A stretch of DNA of 11,049 nt from Rickettsiales bacterium (GCA_031276335.1 JAISNH010000065.1:1-11049), one strand, 5' to 3'. Positions 1-7,796 are shown, numbered from the stretch's first letter. Program-made: numbers and translations. The notes: generated by a model from the sequence alone, not told the origin.

Positions 1-1
1 C

Positions 2-310
2 GGTTATGGAGAGATATTCGAGATACGCTGCGGAAGGTGCGGAAGTTTTATATCCAAATACCAGAAGGACGGGCACGGCGAGCTCATGCGCATGTACCAC
101 GACCGTATAATCGAGCCGGATTTTCCAATTTCGTTTGGGATAGATAAAAAGCTTGCGTGTCCGAAATGCGGAAAGATGCTCGGGCTCGGATATATGTACG
201 GCAAGGAAAACCGCCAGGCGTGGAAGCTATTCCAAGGCTCGGTCAAGAAAATTCCCGTAAGCGCCGCGGCCCACGCCAAATGTCTTTTCCTAGGACTGTT
301 CAAGCGATGA
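2..310 (+). CDS. Small zinc-ribbon protein, 5' end cut by window
   Basis: The reading frame is open from the window edge to TGA at 308-310 (102 codons visible), so the true start lies outside. Two CxxC pairs are seen (visible residues 10/13 and 53/56), spaced as in a four-cysteine zinc ribbon. After the first pair comes a YQKDG...LMRMYHDRI segment and after the second a CGKMLGLGYMY segment. Both segments recur in the next gene, so the two are tandem paralogues. The C-terminus is basic with no membrane segment, which suggests a cytoplasmic protein. The stop overlaps the next ATG by four bases (ATGA), so translation is probably coupled. Zinc binding is inferred from the cysteines; I cannot assign a partner, nucleic-acid target or pathway. 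An ATG at position 86 exists but would drop the first CxxC, so it is unlikely to be the start. Confidence 0.75.
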   Translation, partial: GYGEIFEIRCGRCGSFISKYQKDGHGELMRMYHDRIIEPDFPISFGIDKKLACPKCGKMLGLGYMYGKENRQAWKLFQGSVKKIPVSAAAHAKCLFLGLFKR

Positions 311-669
311 AGTACGTTCCGAAAAAAGACAGGTATCTTAATGCCCGCGGAGGCGGGTCCAAGTTTCTGCTCATACAGTGCATTGGCTGCGGGAAAGACG
401 TCATGCTTTACCAGAAAGACGGGCCGGGCTCCCTTTTGCGCATGTACAAGGATAGAATCACCGCCCCGGAAGAATTGGCGAAAGAGCAGGAACGCTTTGC
501 GAGCAAAGAAGATATGCCTGGCGTGTTTTGTCCGCATTGCAACGCATTGCTTGGAGTGCCTATGGTGTACGAACCGGAGAAGCGGCTCGCCTATCGGGTA
601 ATTCCCGGTACCATACGGAAATTGAAAAGTAACGGTACTTGGCCTCCCGAAGATGGAAAAAGCCGGTAA
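307..669 (+). CDS. Small zinc-ribbon protein, paralogue of the preceding gene
   Basis: This gene encodes a 120-residue protein with cysteine pairs C25/C28 and C75/C78, a predicted four-cysteine zinc site. The block from about residue 34 to 51 (LYQKDG, LLRMYKDRI) and the block after the second pair (LLGVPMVY, then a basic IRKLK stretch) match the preceding gene. A charged helical insert of about 15 residues (56-70, Glu/Lys-rich) separates the cysteine pairs. The frame is open further upstream, to an ATG at 157, but that part is the preceding gene read in another frame. I chose ATG 307 because it overlaps the upstream stop as ATGA and starts just before the conserved core. No strong Shine-Dalgarno is present, which fits translational coupling. 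There is no signal peptide or membrane segment. Function is unknown; zinc binding is inference. Confidence 0.78.
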   Translation: MKYVPKKDRYLNARGGGSKFLLIQCIGCGKDVMLYQKDGPGSLLRMYKDRITAPEELAKEQERFASKEDMPGVFCPHCNALLGVPMVYEPEKRLAYRVIPGTIRKLKSNGTWPPEDGKSR

Positions 670-730
670 TATCCCTATTTCCGGCCAATTCGGCATCCTT
701 TCGATTCGGCTGTTTCCGTTTATGAGCTCC

Positions 731-748
731 GCGACGCGATCGCATCGC
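731..748. repeat. 18-bp imperfect palindrome between convergent genes
   Basis: The sequence GCGACGCGATCGCATCGC matches its own reverse complement at 16 of 18 positions. It lies immediately downstream of the mltG stop codon and 60 bp after the zinc-ribbon stop. It could fold in either transcript, but no T-run follows on either strand, so I do not call it an intrinsic terminator. No other signal is seen in 670-749. Confidence 0.35.
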
Positions 749-749
749 C

Positions 750-1730
750 CTACTCCGCCCGCGCCTTTTTCCACTCCGCGCGGTTTTTCTCGTGCTCCTT
801 GAGCGTCTTTGCGAACCTGTGCCCACCGGAACCGTCCGCGACGAAGTATAGGTAGTCGGTATCAGGAGGGTTCATGGCCGCGAGAATGCTGGCGATGCCC
901 GGGTTGCATATCGCCCCTGCGGGCAGTCCCTTGCGGGTATAGGTATTGTACGGGGTGTCGACCTGGAGGTCCTTCTTGTACAGCTTCCGCCCGCCCATGC
1001 TGCCGTATTTTTTGGTAAGGGTATAGACGACCGTCGGATCGCTCTGCAGCCTCATGCCGCGGGCAAGGCGGTTGACGAAGACCGATGCGACCAGCCCGCG
1101 CTCGACCTCCACGCTCGTTTCCTTCTCGATTATCGAGGCGAGGATTACGGCCTCCTCCGGCGTGGCGAAGGGCAGCCCCTCCGCGCGCGCCGCCCATTCG
1201 GCCGCAACCGTTTCCTTCATGGCCGCCTTCATCTTCGCGATTACGTCGTCCTTCGTCATGCCGCGGCTGTAGGCGTAGGTCTGCGGCATCAGCTCGCCTT
1301 CGGCGGCGGTGATGGTGATCTTTCCCGGCAGGTCGTCGACCGAGTTCAGCACTTCGTGTATCTGCAGCAGGGTAAGTCCCTCCGGCACCGTCACGAACCT
1401 GCTCATCATGCGCCCGCTAGTGATGATGTTCTTGATGTCGTTGATCGAGGATCGCGGGGGGATTTCGTATTCGCCGGCCTTTATCGCATTATGTTTCCAC
1501 ATGGCGTACATCCACAGCTTGAACATGGGACGCGAGGCTATCGCGCCGGCCGACTTCAGGCTGTCCGCGGCATGGGACAGGCGCTCGCCCGCGCGGATTT
1601 CCACCACTACGCGCTCCGGACCGGATGCCGGCGCAAGGATGAAATATGCGAACGATGCGCACAGGAACACCGGCGCGAAAACGCACCCGAACGCGAACAG
1701 GTTCCCTGCCAATTGGTTTTTCTTGCGCAT
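750..1730 (-). CDS. mltG: Endolytic murein transglycosylase MltG (YceG family)
   Basis: MltG cleaves glycan strands of nascent peptidoglycan at the inner membrane and is thought to set or terminate strand length. The 326-residue product has a single N-terminal membrane segment (about 10-32) after a short basic start. A LysM-like region follows (about 41-95, with the family's IRAGE-type motif), then the YceG catalytic domain. Family landmarks are clear: VPEGLT (115-120), ASIIEKET (198-205) containing the catalytic glutamate region (E202/E204), VFVNRL, GMRLQSDPTVVY (225-236), PYNTYTRKGLPAGAICNPG (260-278) and YLYFVADGSGGHRFAKTL near the end. The length is normal for the family and nothing is missing. 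The start is the ATG at 1728-1730, with a G-rich stretch just upstream and a promoter candidate about 25 bp further. It is co-oriented with fabF but separated from it by a 0.9-kb block holding an opposite-strand gene. Confidence 0.96.
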   Translation of the reverse strand: MRKKNQLAGNLFAFGCVFAPVFLCASFAYFILAPASGPERVVVEIRAGERLSHAADSLKSAGAIASRPMFKLWMYAMWKHNAIKAGEYEIPPRSSINDIKNIITSGRMMSRFVTVPEGLTLLQIHEVLNSVDDLPGKITITAAEGELMPQTYAYSRGMTKDDVIAKMKAAMKETVAAEWAARAEGLPFATPEEAVILASIIEKETSVEVERGLVASVFVNRLARGMRLQSDPTVVYTLTKKYGSMGGRKLYKKDLQVDTPYNTYTRKGLPAGAICNPGIASILAAMNPPDTDYLYFVADGSGGHRFAKTLKEHEKNRAEWKKARAE

Positions 1731-1755
1731 GCCGCCCCCGAATTCTATATAAGCT

Positions 1756-1784
1756 ATGATAGCAGGGCTGCGGAGATTTTACAA
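1756..1784 (-). promoter_or_regulatory. Candidate sigma-70 promoter of mltG
   Basis: On the minus strand TTGTAA (1784-1779) and TATCAT (1761-1756) are separated by 17 bp, matching the consensus at 4/6 and 5/6. The predicted start of transcription, about 1749, leaves a leader of about 20 nt before the mltG ATG. A second AT-rich run (TATATAGAAT) just downstream could provide an alternative -10. Confidence 0.5.
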
Positions 1785-1847
1785 ACAAAAAGCTGGGATG
1801 CGGCAATCCAGCGGCCGGCGCCCTATCCCTGGGCGCGCCCCGGCTTT

Positions 1848-1898
1848 AAAAACCGCGCGGCGCGGACGGACGGAAAGAAGGAGGCCGGGACGGTTTTT
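1848..1898. repeat. Inverted repeat with A-run and T-run ends
   Basis: AAAAACCG (1848-1855) and CGGTTTTT (1891-1898) are exact reverse complements 35 bp apart. The arrangement resembles a bidirectional terminator, but the enclosed purine-rich segment does not fold convincingly, so the stem is weak. Just upstream, 1814-1844 contains another GC-rich hairpin (GCGCCC / GGGCGC around a TATCCCT loop). No gene end is nearby for either strand to explain them. Confidence 0.35.
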
Positions 1899-1925
1899 TT
1901 GCTTCCAATAATTTTGAAAGCAATA

Positions 1926-2126
1926 TATACTGAAGGCGATCCTTTATAAGGATTAGCCGCGGAAACGCGCAGGATTTAGAAGTCCTCTGAACGGATGTGG
2001 CGCGCATCCATAAAAACGCAATCCCGACCCTGGTCGGGATGCTGTGGGAATATATTGAATACCGCAGAGTCATGTTCAGTGATTTTCTAACTTCCTGACC
2101 GTTGGCATGTTGCGCGCGGTTTTTTT
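1926..2126 (+). ncRNA. Candidate structured small RNA with terminator
   Basis: A TATACT -10 box (1926-1931) has only a weak -35 (TTCCAA, 1903-1908, 17-bp spacer). Transcription would start near 1938. The next 190 nt contain consecutive hairpins: ATCCTT/AAGGAT (1939-1953); CGCG-GAAA-CGCG with a GNRA tetraloop (1958-1969); AGGATT/AGTCCT (1971-1986); GGATGTG/CGCATCC with one wobble (1993-2009); a perfect ATCCCGAC/GTCGGGAT stem (2021-2040); and CTGTGG/CCGCAG (2042-2067). A terminator-like hairpin with a T-run closes it at 2126. No convincing reading frame occupies it. Reading it as RNA is inference from the structure. I could not match it to tmRNA, 6S, SRP RNA, RNase P or a riboswitch. It could also be a structured leader of the downstream gene. 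Confidence 0.35.
2098..2126 (+). terminator. Terminator-like hairpin with T-run
   Basis: ACCGT (2098-2102) pairs with GCGGT (2116-2120) with one wobble. Two mismatches follow, then GGCA/TGTC-side pairs GCA/TGC close a three-base loop. Seven consecutive T residues (2120-2126) come directly after. The stem is interrupted, so it is a moderate rather than strong intrinsic terminator. No protein gene ends just upstream, which supports a non-coding transcript ending here. Confidence 0.4.
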
Positions 2127-2186
2127 ATGAACGTTGAGAAAGGAAACTAAAATGGGCAAGACCGCTTCTATCACTCCGCATTTATT

Positions 2187-2206
2187 CCTCTTGCAATTGC
2201 AAGAGG
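2187..2206. repeat. Perfect 20-bp palindrome upstream of the small secreted gene
   Basis: CCTCTTGCAATTGCAAGAGG equals its own reverse complement. An outer pair, TTATTCC (2182-2188) and GGAATAA (2210-2216), frames it as an alternative longer hairpin. It lies about 100 bp before the ATG at 2308. Such a site could be a dimeric repressor operator or an RNA hairpin; nothing here decides between them. Confidence 0.6.
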
Positions 2207-2263
2207 CATGGAATAACCTCGAATATGGCCGGGTAACGCCGGCGTCAAGAAAATTCATGGGAC

Positions 2264-2285
2264 GGGATTTTCCGCGGAAAAACCC
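2264..2285. repeat. 22-bp near-perfect palindrome next to a start codon
   Basis: The core TTTTCCGCGGAAAA (2268-2281) is a perfect 14-bp palindrome. Flanking GGG and CCC extend it to 22 bp with a single mismatched A/A pair. It ends 22 bp before the ATG at 2308, just ahead of the Shine-Dalgarno, the usual place for an operator or a translational-control hairpin. Confidence 0.55.
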
Positions 2286-2307
2286 GAACCGGAAGAAAGA
2301 GGGAAAA

Positions 2308-2628
2308 ATGAGGGAAATATTTTTAACCGCGCTGCTGCTTCTGGCTTTCATGGCCGGGGCGATGGCGGAAAGCATAAGCCTGGAGGGGCGGGAATACTAC
2401 ATCTCCGCCGACGCGCTTGCTTCCTGCGCCATGGCCGAAGCCGACATGGAAAGCGACCGGAAGAAGGCGGGGAACGCATGCGCGAAGGTGCTGGAAAGCA
2501 GCGGGGCGAAATACTACAAGGACAAGGAGCAGTGCATGAAGGTGTACGAAAACCTGTACGTGCAATCGGGCGGAAAGACATACCGCCGCGCCTGCATCCG
2601 CGGCAACCTTGACAAGGCGAGGAAGTAG
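2308..2628 (+). CDS. Small secreted four-cysteine protein, function unknown
   Basis: The 106-residue product has a clear Sec signal peptide: a basic start, a hydrophobic core of Leu/Ala/Phe, and an AMA|ES cleavage site near residue 20. The mature part is about 86 residues, charged, likely helical, with four cysteines (40, 58, 76, 96) at nearly even spacing (18, 18, 20), enough for two disulfides in the periplasm. I chose ATG 2308 because AAGAGGG sits at good spacing and the signal peptide then begins at residue 1. An in-frame ATG at 2152 also has a fine ribosome site (AGGA, 7-nt spacer). It would add 52 residues before the signal peptide and read through two palindromes, so I prefer the shorter form. 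I do not recognise a family. The gene converges on fabF, with 41 bp between them and no T-run terminator. Confidence 0.75.
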   Translation: MREIFLTALLLLAFMAGAMAESISLEGREYYISADALASCAMAEADMESDRKKAGNACAKVLESSGAKYYKDKEQCMKVYENLYVQSGGKTYRRACIRGNLDKARK

Positions 2629-2669
2629 GGGGACGGCGTCCGGCCGAAGGCAGGCAGGGAATGCGGCGT

Positions 2670-3956
2670 CTATTTCAGCTTGGACAATATCACGCAAGCA
2701 TTGGTTCCGCCGAACCCGAACGAGTTGGAAAGCACGGTTTCGACCTTGCGTTTCTTGGGCGCGAAGGCAACAAGGTCCATGGCCTTCGCCTCCTCCTCCG
2801 GATCCTCGAGGTTCAGGGTCGGCGGCACGATTTGGTCGCGTATCGAAAGTATCGAGAATATGGCCTCGACCGCGCCCGCCGCGCCAAGCAGGTGCCCGGT
2901 GGCCGACTTAGTGGAGCTCATCGAAACGGTTGCAAGCGAGTCCTTGAACACGCGGCTGACCGCCATGAATTCCAGCATGTCGCCGACCGGGGTCGATGTT
3001 CCGTGCGCGTTGATGTAGTCGACTTCCGCGGGCGCGATTCCCGCGCTTTTGAGGGCTGCGCGCATCGCCCGCTCGCCGCCGCTGCCGTCCGGGGCCGGAG
3101 CCGTGATGTGGTAGGCGTCGCTCGACATTCCATAGCCGACGACCTCGGCGTATATTTTTGCGCCGCGCGCCTTCGCGTGCTCGTATTCCTCCAAGACCAG
3201 TATGCCGGAGCCCTCTCCGATGACGAAGCCGTCGCGCCCCTTGTCCCACGGCCGCGAAGCCTTCAGGGGCTCGTCATTGCGCGTGGAAAGCGTCTTTGCC
3301 GAGGCAAATCCGGCAACCCCGATAGGGCAGACCGCCGCCTCCGCCCCGCCTGCGACCATGACGTCCGCGTCCCCGAACATGATCAGACGCGCGGCGTCCC
3401 CGATCGCGTGGGTGCCTGTGGCGCACGCGGTGACCACCGCATGGTTCGGCCCCTTGAATCCGTATTTTATGGAAACATGCCCGGAGGCCAGGTTGATAAG
3501 CGCGGCCGGAATGAAGAAGGGGGAAACCTTCGGCGTCTGGCGCTCCACCATCCATTTGGAGGTTTTGTATATGGTGCCAAGTCCGCCTATGCCCGCGCCT
3601 ATCATGACTCCGGTGCGGCATTTGCCCTCCTCGTCCTCTGGCTTCCATCCGGAATCCTCGACCGCGTCGGTCGCAGCCGCGATGGCGTATTGGATGAACA
3701 GGTCCATTTTCTTGACATCCTTTGCGGGAACGGCGGATTCGACGTCGAATTCGCCCTCGGCCTTTCCGTGCGGCACTATTCCGGCGAACCTCACGGGGAA
3801 TGTCGAGGCGTCGAAATAATTTTCGTTGTTCGGTATCGGCCTTATTCCGGACTTGGACTTCAGGAGCCCCTCCTCCCAGTTGTATTTCAAGCCGCGGCCG
3901 AGCGGGGAAACAATTCCCATTCCGGTTACGGCCACGCGCCTTAAAGAGTTGTTCAT
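2670..3956 (-). CDS. fabF: Beta-ketoacyl-ACP synthase II (FabF)
   Basis: FabF condenses malonyl-ACP with acyl-ACP in type II fatty-acid elongation in the cytoplasm. The 428-residue thiolase-fold protein carries the full Cys-His-His set. The nucleophile is C178 in VTACATGTHA, with H318 in NAHGTSTPVGD, H355 in KSATGHLLGAAG and K350 just before it. The family's NSFGFGGTN glycine-rich motif lies near the C-terminus and the N-terminus reads RRVAVTGMGIVSPLG. Length is typical and no domain is lost. Two adjacent ATGs exist (3957-3959 and 3954-3956). AAGGAG lies only 3 bp from the first but 6 bp from the second, so I use the second. It has its own near-consensus promoter and is divergent from the transporter gene. 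No acyl-carrier-protein gene is adjacent, unlike the common fab cluster arrangement. Confidence 0.97.
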   Translation of the reverse strand: MNNSLRRVAVTGMGIVSPLGRGLKYNWEEGLLKSKSGIRPIPNNENYFDASTFPVRFAGIVPHGKAEGEFDVESAVPAKDVKKMDLFIQYAIAAATDAVEDSGWKPEDEEGKCRTGVMIGAGIGGLGTIYKTSKWMVERQTPKVSPFFIPAALINLASGHVSIKYGFKGPNHAVVTACATGTHAIGDAARLIMFGDADVMVAGGAEAAVCPIGVAGFASAKTLSTRNDEPLKASRPWDKGRDGFVIGEGSGILVLEEYEHAKARGAKIYAEVVGYGMSSDAYHITAPAPDGSGGERAMRAALKSAGIAPAEVDYINAHGTSTPVGDMLEFMAVSRVFKDSLATVSMSSTKSATGHLLGAAGAVEAIFSILSIRDQIVPPTLNLEDPEEEAKAMDLVAFAPKKRKVETVLSNSFGFGGTNACVILSKLK

Positions 3957-3988
3957 CATACGCTCCTTTCCGTTCGATTATCGAGCAA

Positions 3989-4017
3989 ATTATAGGTGAA
4001 GCGGGCAAGAATGGCAA
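3989..4017 (-). promoter_or_regulatory. Strong sigma-70 promoter of fabF
   Basis: On the minus strand TTGCCA (4017-4012, 5/6) and a perfect TATAAT (3994-3989) are separated by 17 bp. Transcription should start near 3982, giving a leader of about 25 nt that contains the AAGGAG ribosome site. I see no extra operator-like palindrome or FabR/FadR-type site. Confidence 0.8.
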
Positions 4018-4025
4018 GAAAAACA

Positions 4026-4054
4026 TTGCCTTGGCGGCGCGCTTCTGCTACCAT
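4026..4054 (+). promoter_or_regulatory. Weak promoter candidate for the PnuC-family gene
   Basis: TTGCCT (4/6) and TACCAT (4/6) are 17 bp apart on the plus strand. A start near 4061 would fall only about 3 nt before the ATG at 4064, implying a nearly leaderless mRNA. That fits the lack of a Shine-Dalgarno, but the match is weak. Confidence 0.25.
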
Positions 4055-4063
4055 GGGCGCGTT

Positions 4064-4705
4064 ATGGGAAAAATCGGGAAAAACATCGACTTCGTTCTCG
4101 CGCTCGCGCTGCTGGCGGTGTATGTCGCGGTCTTGCGGTTCGCGCTGCGCCTAGAGCTTTCCGGCATCGAGATTGCGGGCGTGGCGGCGAACATAATCGC
4201 CGTGACGCTGATGCGCAGGCAAAGCGTATGGGGCTACATGGTTGCGATATTGGCCAACTCGCTTCTGGCGGCGTACTTCTATTCCGCCGGCCTTTCCGGC
4301 CAGACGATAGTCCGCGCATTCTACGCCGTCATGAGCGGCGCCGGAGCCTACAGCTGGCACAGGCCGCGGAAAAACGGGGAAAGGCTCGCGCCCGCATACC
4401 TGCCGCGCCGGTTGTGGATACTGATCGCCGCCGGCCTCGTCGCGGTAGTGGCCGCGCAGGTATCCATGGGGCGCGCGGCCTTGGGAATAATCGACTACGC
4501 CTCGCTCTACCTGTCGCTGGCCGGCGGGCTGCTGATGATGGGAAAGAAAATCGAGGGCTGGATTTTATGGACGCTCGTCGACTTCGTGAACATACCGCTG
4601 TTCGTCATGTCCGGCGCGTACCTGAACATATTCTACCACCTGTTTTCGATAACAAACGAGATGGTCGCGATACCGGCGTGGCACAGGGAGCGGCGGAAAA
4701 ATTAA
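4064..4705 (+). CDS. PnuC-family nicotinamide riboside transporter-like protein
   Basis: The 213-residue protein is almost entirely membrane-spanning, with about seven hydrophobic segments (roughly 8-30, 36-50, 54-73, 82-98, 116-135, 140-160, 165-198). The pattern fits PnuC, which moves nicotinamide riboside (or a related vitamin) across the inner membrane by facilitated diffusion. Matches are the SVWGY...ANSLLAAYF...AGL block (54-77), the FYAVMSG...AYSWHR block (86-100) and the late EGWILWTLVDFVNIPLFV block (164-181) with the WxxW pair W166/W169, followed by a short basic tail. Known PnuC relatives also take up other vitamins, so the substrate is open, and no NAD kinase or riboswitch is nearby. 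The start is uncertain: ATG 4064 has only a weak G-rich stretch before it, and a TTG at 4031 is an in-frame alternative. It is divergent from fabF. Confidence 0.82.
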   Translation: MGKIGKNIDFVLALALLAVYVAVLRFALRLELSGIEIAGVAANIIAVTLMRRQSVWGYMVAILANSLLAAYFYSAGLSGQTIVRAFYAVMSGAGAYSWHRPRKNGERLAPAYLPRRLWILIAAGLVAVVAAQVSMGRAALGIIDYASLYLSLAGGLLMMGKKIEGWILWTLVDFVNIPLFVMSGAYLNIFYHLFSITNEMVAIPAWHRERRKN

Positions 4706-4734
4706 AATTACGAATACGTAAAAACTTCATATTT

Positions 4735-4818
4735 TAATAAATCGCCGCTCGCATGGACACGCCAAAAAACCCATAGTAATAAATCGCCGCTCGCATGGAC
4801 ACGCCCAAAAACCCATAG
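4735..4818. repeat. Two tandem 42-bp direct repeats
   Basis: Unit 1 (4735-4776) and unit 2 (4777-4818) are contiguous and differ at one position (A versus C in the GCCAAAAAACCC / GCCCAAAAACCC part). Each unit runs from TAATAAATCGCC to ACCCATAG. The end of each unit (A-run plus CCCATA) is also the left terminus of the large palindrome that follows. With no spacer and only two units, this is a tandem duplication, not a CRISPR array. Confidence 0.9.
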
Positions 4819-4932
4819 TTTGTGAGAGAATCAAGGGTTGCCTGCCCATTTTTACAAAACCCAGCGTACAAGTAGTACGTGATTTTGTAAAAATGGGACA
4901 ACCCGCCGATAATCTCGCTAAATATGGGTTTT

Positions 4933-4934
<2 letters not shown>
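4807..4934. terminator. 128-bp imperfect palindrome, likely bidirectional terminator or palindromic repeat element
   Basis: The outer ends are AAAAACCCATA (4807-4817) and TATGGGTTTTTT (4923-4934). Diverged but alignable middles share TTT, GAGA and ATC. Inner arms are GGGTTG/CAACCC (4835-4840, 4899-4904), then a perfect 15-bp stem CCCATTTTTACAAAA (4845-4859) with its complement (4883-4897), then CGTAC/GTACG around AAGTA (4865-4879). The A-run at the left and T-run at the right give each strand a hairpin followed by U residues. This suits a terminator between the convergent transporter gene and rpoD. The size and terminal inverted repeats also resemble a miniature palindromic element. The right end overlaps the rpoD stop codon by two bases. 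Confidence 0.65.
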
Positions 4935-7008
<2,074 letters not shown>

Positions 7009-7045
7009 CTGAGTTTAAGTGTTGAATGGAAGAATCATCCCTGCA

Positions 7046-7073
7046 TTTTTAACCTTTTTTCCCGAAAAGTCAA
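7046..7073 (-). promoter_or_regulatory. Promoter candidate for rpoD
   Basis: TTGACT (7073-7068, 5/6) and TAAAAA (7051-7046, 4/6) are 16 bp apart on the minus strand. The start would be near 7039, about 31 nt before the GTG. The rest of 7074-7172 holds only an inverted repeat, CCCGCA (7126-7131) / TGCGGG (7164-7169), beyond the trcR stop, with no T-run. Confidence 0.5.
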
Positions 7074-7172
7074 GGTATTTAGCATTCAGTATCGCGATTC
7101 GGCGGATAAGCGGCGGACATTGAATCCCGCATTTCGAAGCGGAACTTTGCCGGAAGGCGGAATTGCGGGCGC

Positions 7173-7766
7173 CTATGGTTTCTTCCTCGCCGCCTTCTTT
7201 TCCGCGGCCAGCATTCTTTTCTCCGCCGCCGCAAGCCTCTTGTTGGCCAGCTCTATCGCGGCCTGCAGGTCGTATTCGCTGCATATTTCGAGCAGCACGG
7301 GATTCCGCGGCTGAATTTCGGAGATAAGCTTGTGGGTGCGGTCGCGAATGGCCTGCACGGTTGCCTTGGTCGTCCGGGCCAGCTTGCAGACCTGCATGTC
7401 GGACAGCTCCGGGTGGTTCTTGACCAGCCACATTATGGCATCCGGCCGGTTCTGGCGATGCGCCATGGGGGTATAGCGCCCCTTGACGGCGCGGCTTTTC
7501 TTGACGAACTCCTCGAGGCTCTGGTTCATCGACAGGCGCGCCTCGCTGTCGGCCTCGCACCGCGCTATGTCCTCCTTGGAAAGCATTCCGTTGATGATCG
7601 GGTTGAACCCGATTGCGTATTCGGCCGTTTCCCGGTCGGCCAGGGCCTGCACCTCCAAGGGATGCATGCCGCAGAAATCCGCGATTTGCGCGAAGGTCAG
7701 CGAAGTATTGTCGATAAGCCACCCTGCGGTTTCCTTGTGCATCAAAATTTTTCCAGCCCCGGCCAT
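7173..7766 (-). CDS. trcR: DUF1013/TrcR-type cell-cycle transcriptional regulator
   Basis: The 197-residue protein matches the DUF1013 family (named TrcR, cell cycle transcriptional regulator), which I know only from Alphaproteobacteria. Recognisable parts are TAGWLIDNTSLTFAQIADFCGMHPLEVQ (13-40), the first helix-turn-helix region; GFNPIINGMLSKEDI (53-67); GRYTPMAHRQNRPDAIMWLVKNHPEL (96-121); and a second helix-turn-helix, LSDMQVCKLARTTKATVQAIRDRTH (121-145). The last 30 residues form a Lys/Ala/Glu-rich helix with a very basic tail, longer than I recall for the family and possibly non-specific DNA contact. The start is ATG 7764-7766 because GGAG stands 6 bp upstream. An ATG four codons earlier has no ribosome site. 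It precedes rpoD on the same strand with a 164-bp gap, and each gene has its own promoter candidate. DNA binding is inferred from the motifs. Confidence 0.88.
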   Translation of the reverse strand: MAGAGKILMHKETAGWLIDNTSLTFAQIADFCGMHPLEVQALADRETAEYAIGFNPIINGMLSKEDIARCEADSEARLSMNQSLEEFVKKSRAVKGRYTPMAHRQNRPDAIMWLVKNHPELSDMQVCKLARTTKATVQAIRDRTHKLISEIQPRNPVLLEICSEYDLQAAIELANKRLAAAEKRMLAAEKKAARKKP

Positions 7767-7796
7767 GAAAAGCTCCATATATGTTGAATCGTAACA

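Noticed and set aside
1956..1992. A tRNA-Leu-like anticodon arm (GCAGGATTTAGAAGTCC)
   Set aside because: The loop would be eight bases, and the acceptor stem, D-loop and TTC motif are absent.
1935..2010. A possible fluoride-type riboswitch (GGCGAT followed by paired elements)
   Set aside because: The conserved pseudoknot partners and downstream core are not found, and no fluoride exporter follows.
1926..2126. tmRNA, 6S RNA, SRP RNA or RNase P RNA
   Set aside because: No tag-peptide frame, no single long bulged helix, no SRP GGAA-loop core and no RNase P core sequence could be seen.
2631..2641. GGAC-GGC-GTCC hairpin between the small secreted gene and fabF as a terminator
   Set aside because: The stem is four base pairs with no T-run on either strand.
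2661..3944. A 427-codon plus-strand open frame opposite fabF
   Set aside because: fabF on the other strand has all catalytic motifs. The antisense product has no family features and no good ribosome site.
4735..4818. Possible CRISPR repeats
   Set aside because: Only two units are present, directly abutting with no spacer, and no cas gene is in the window.
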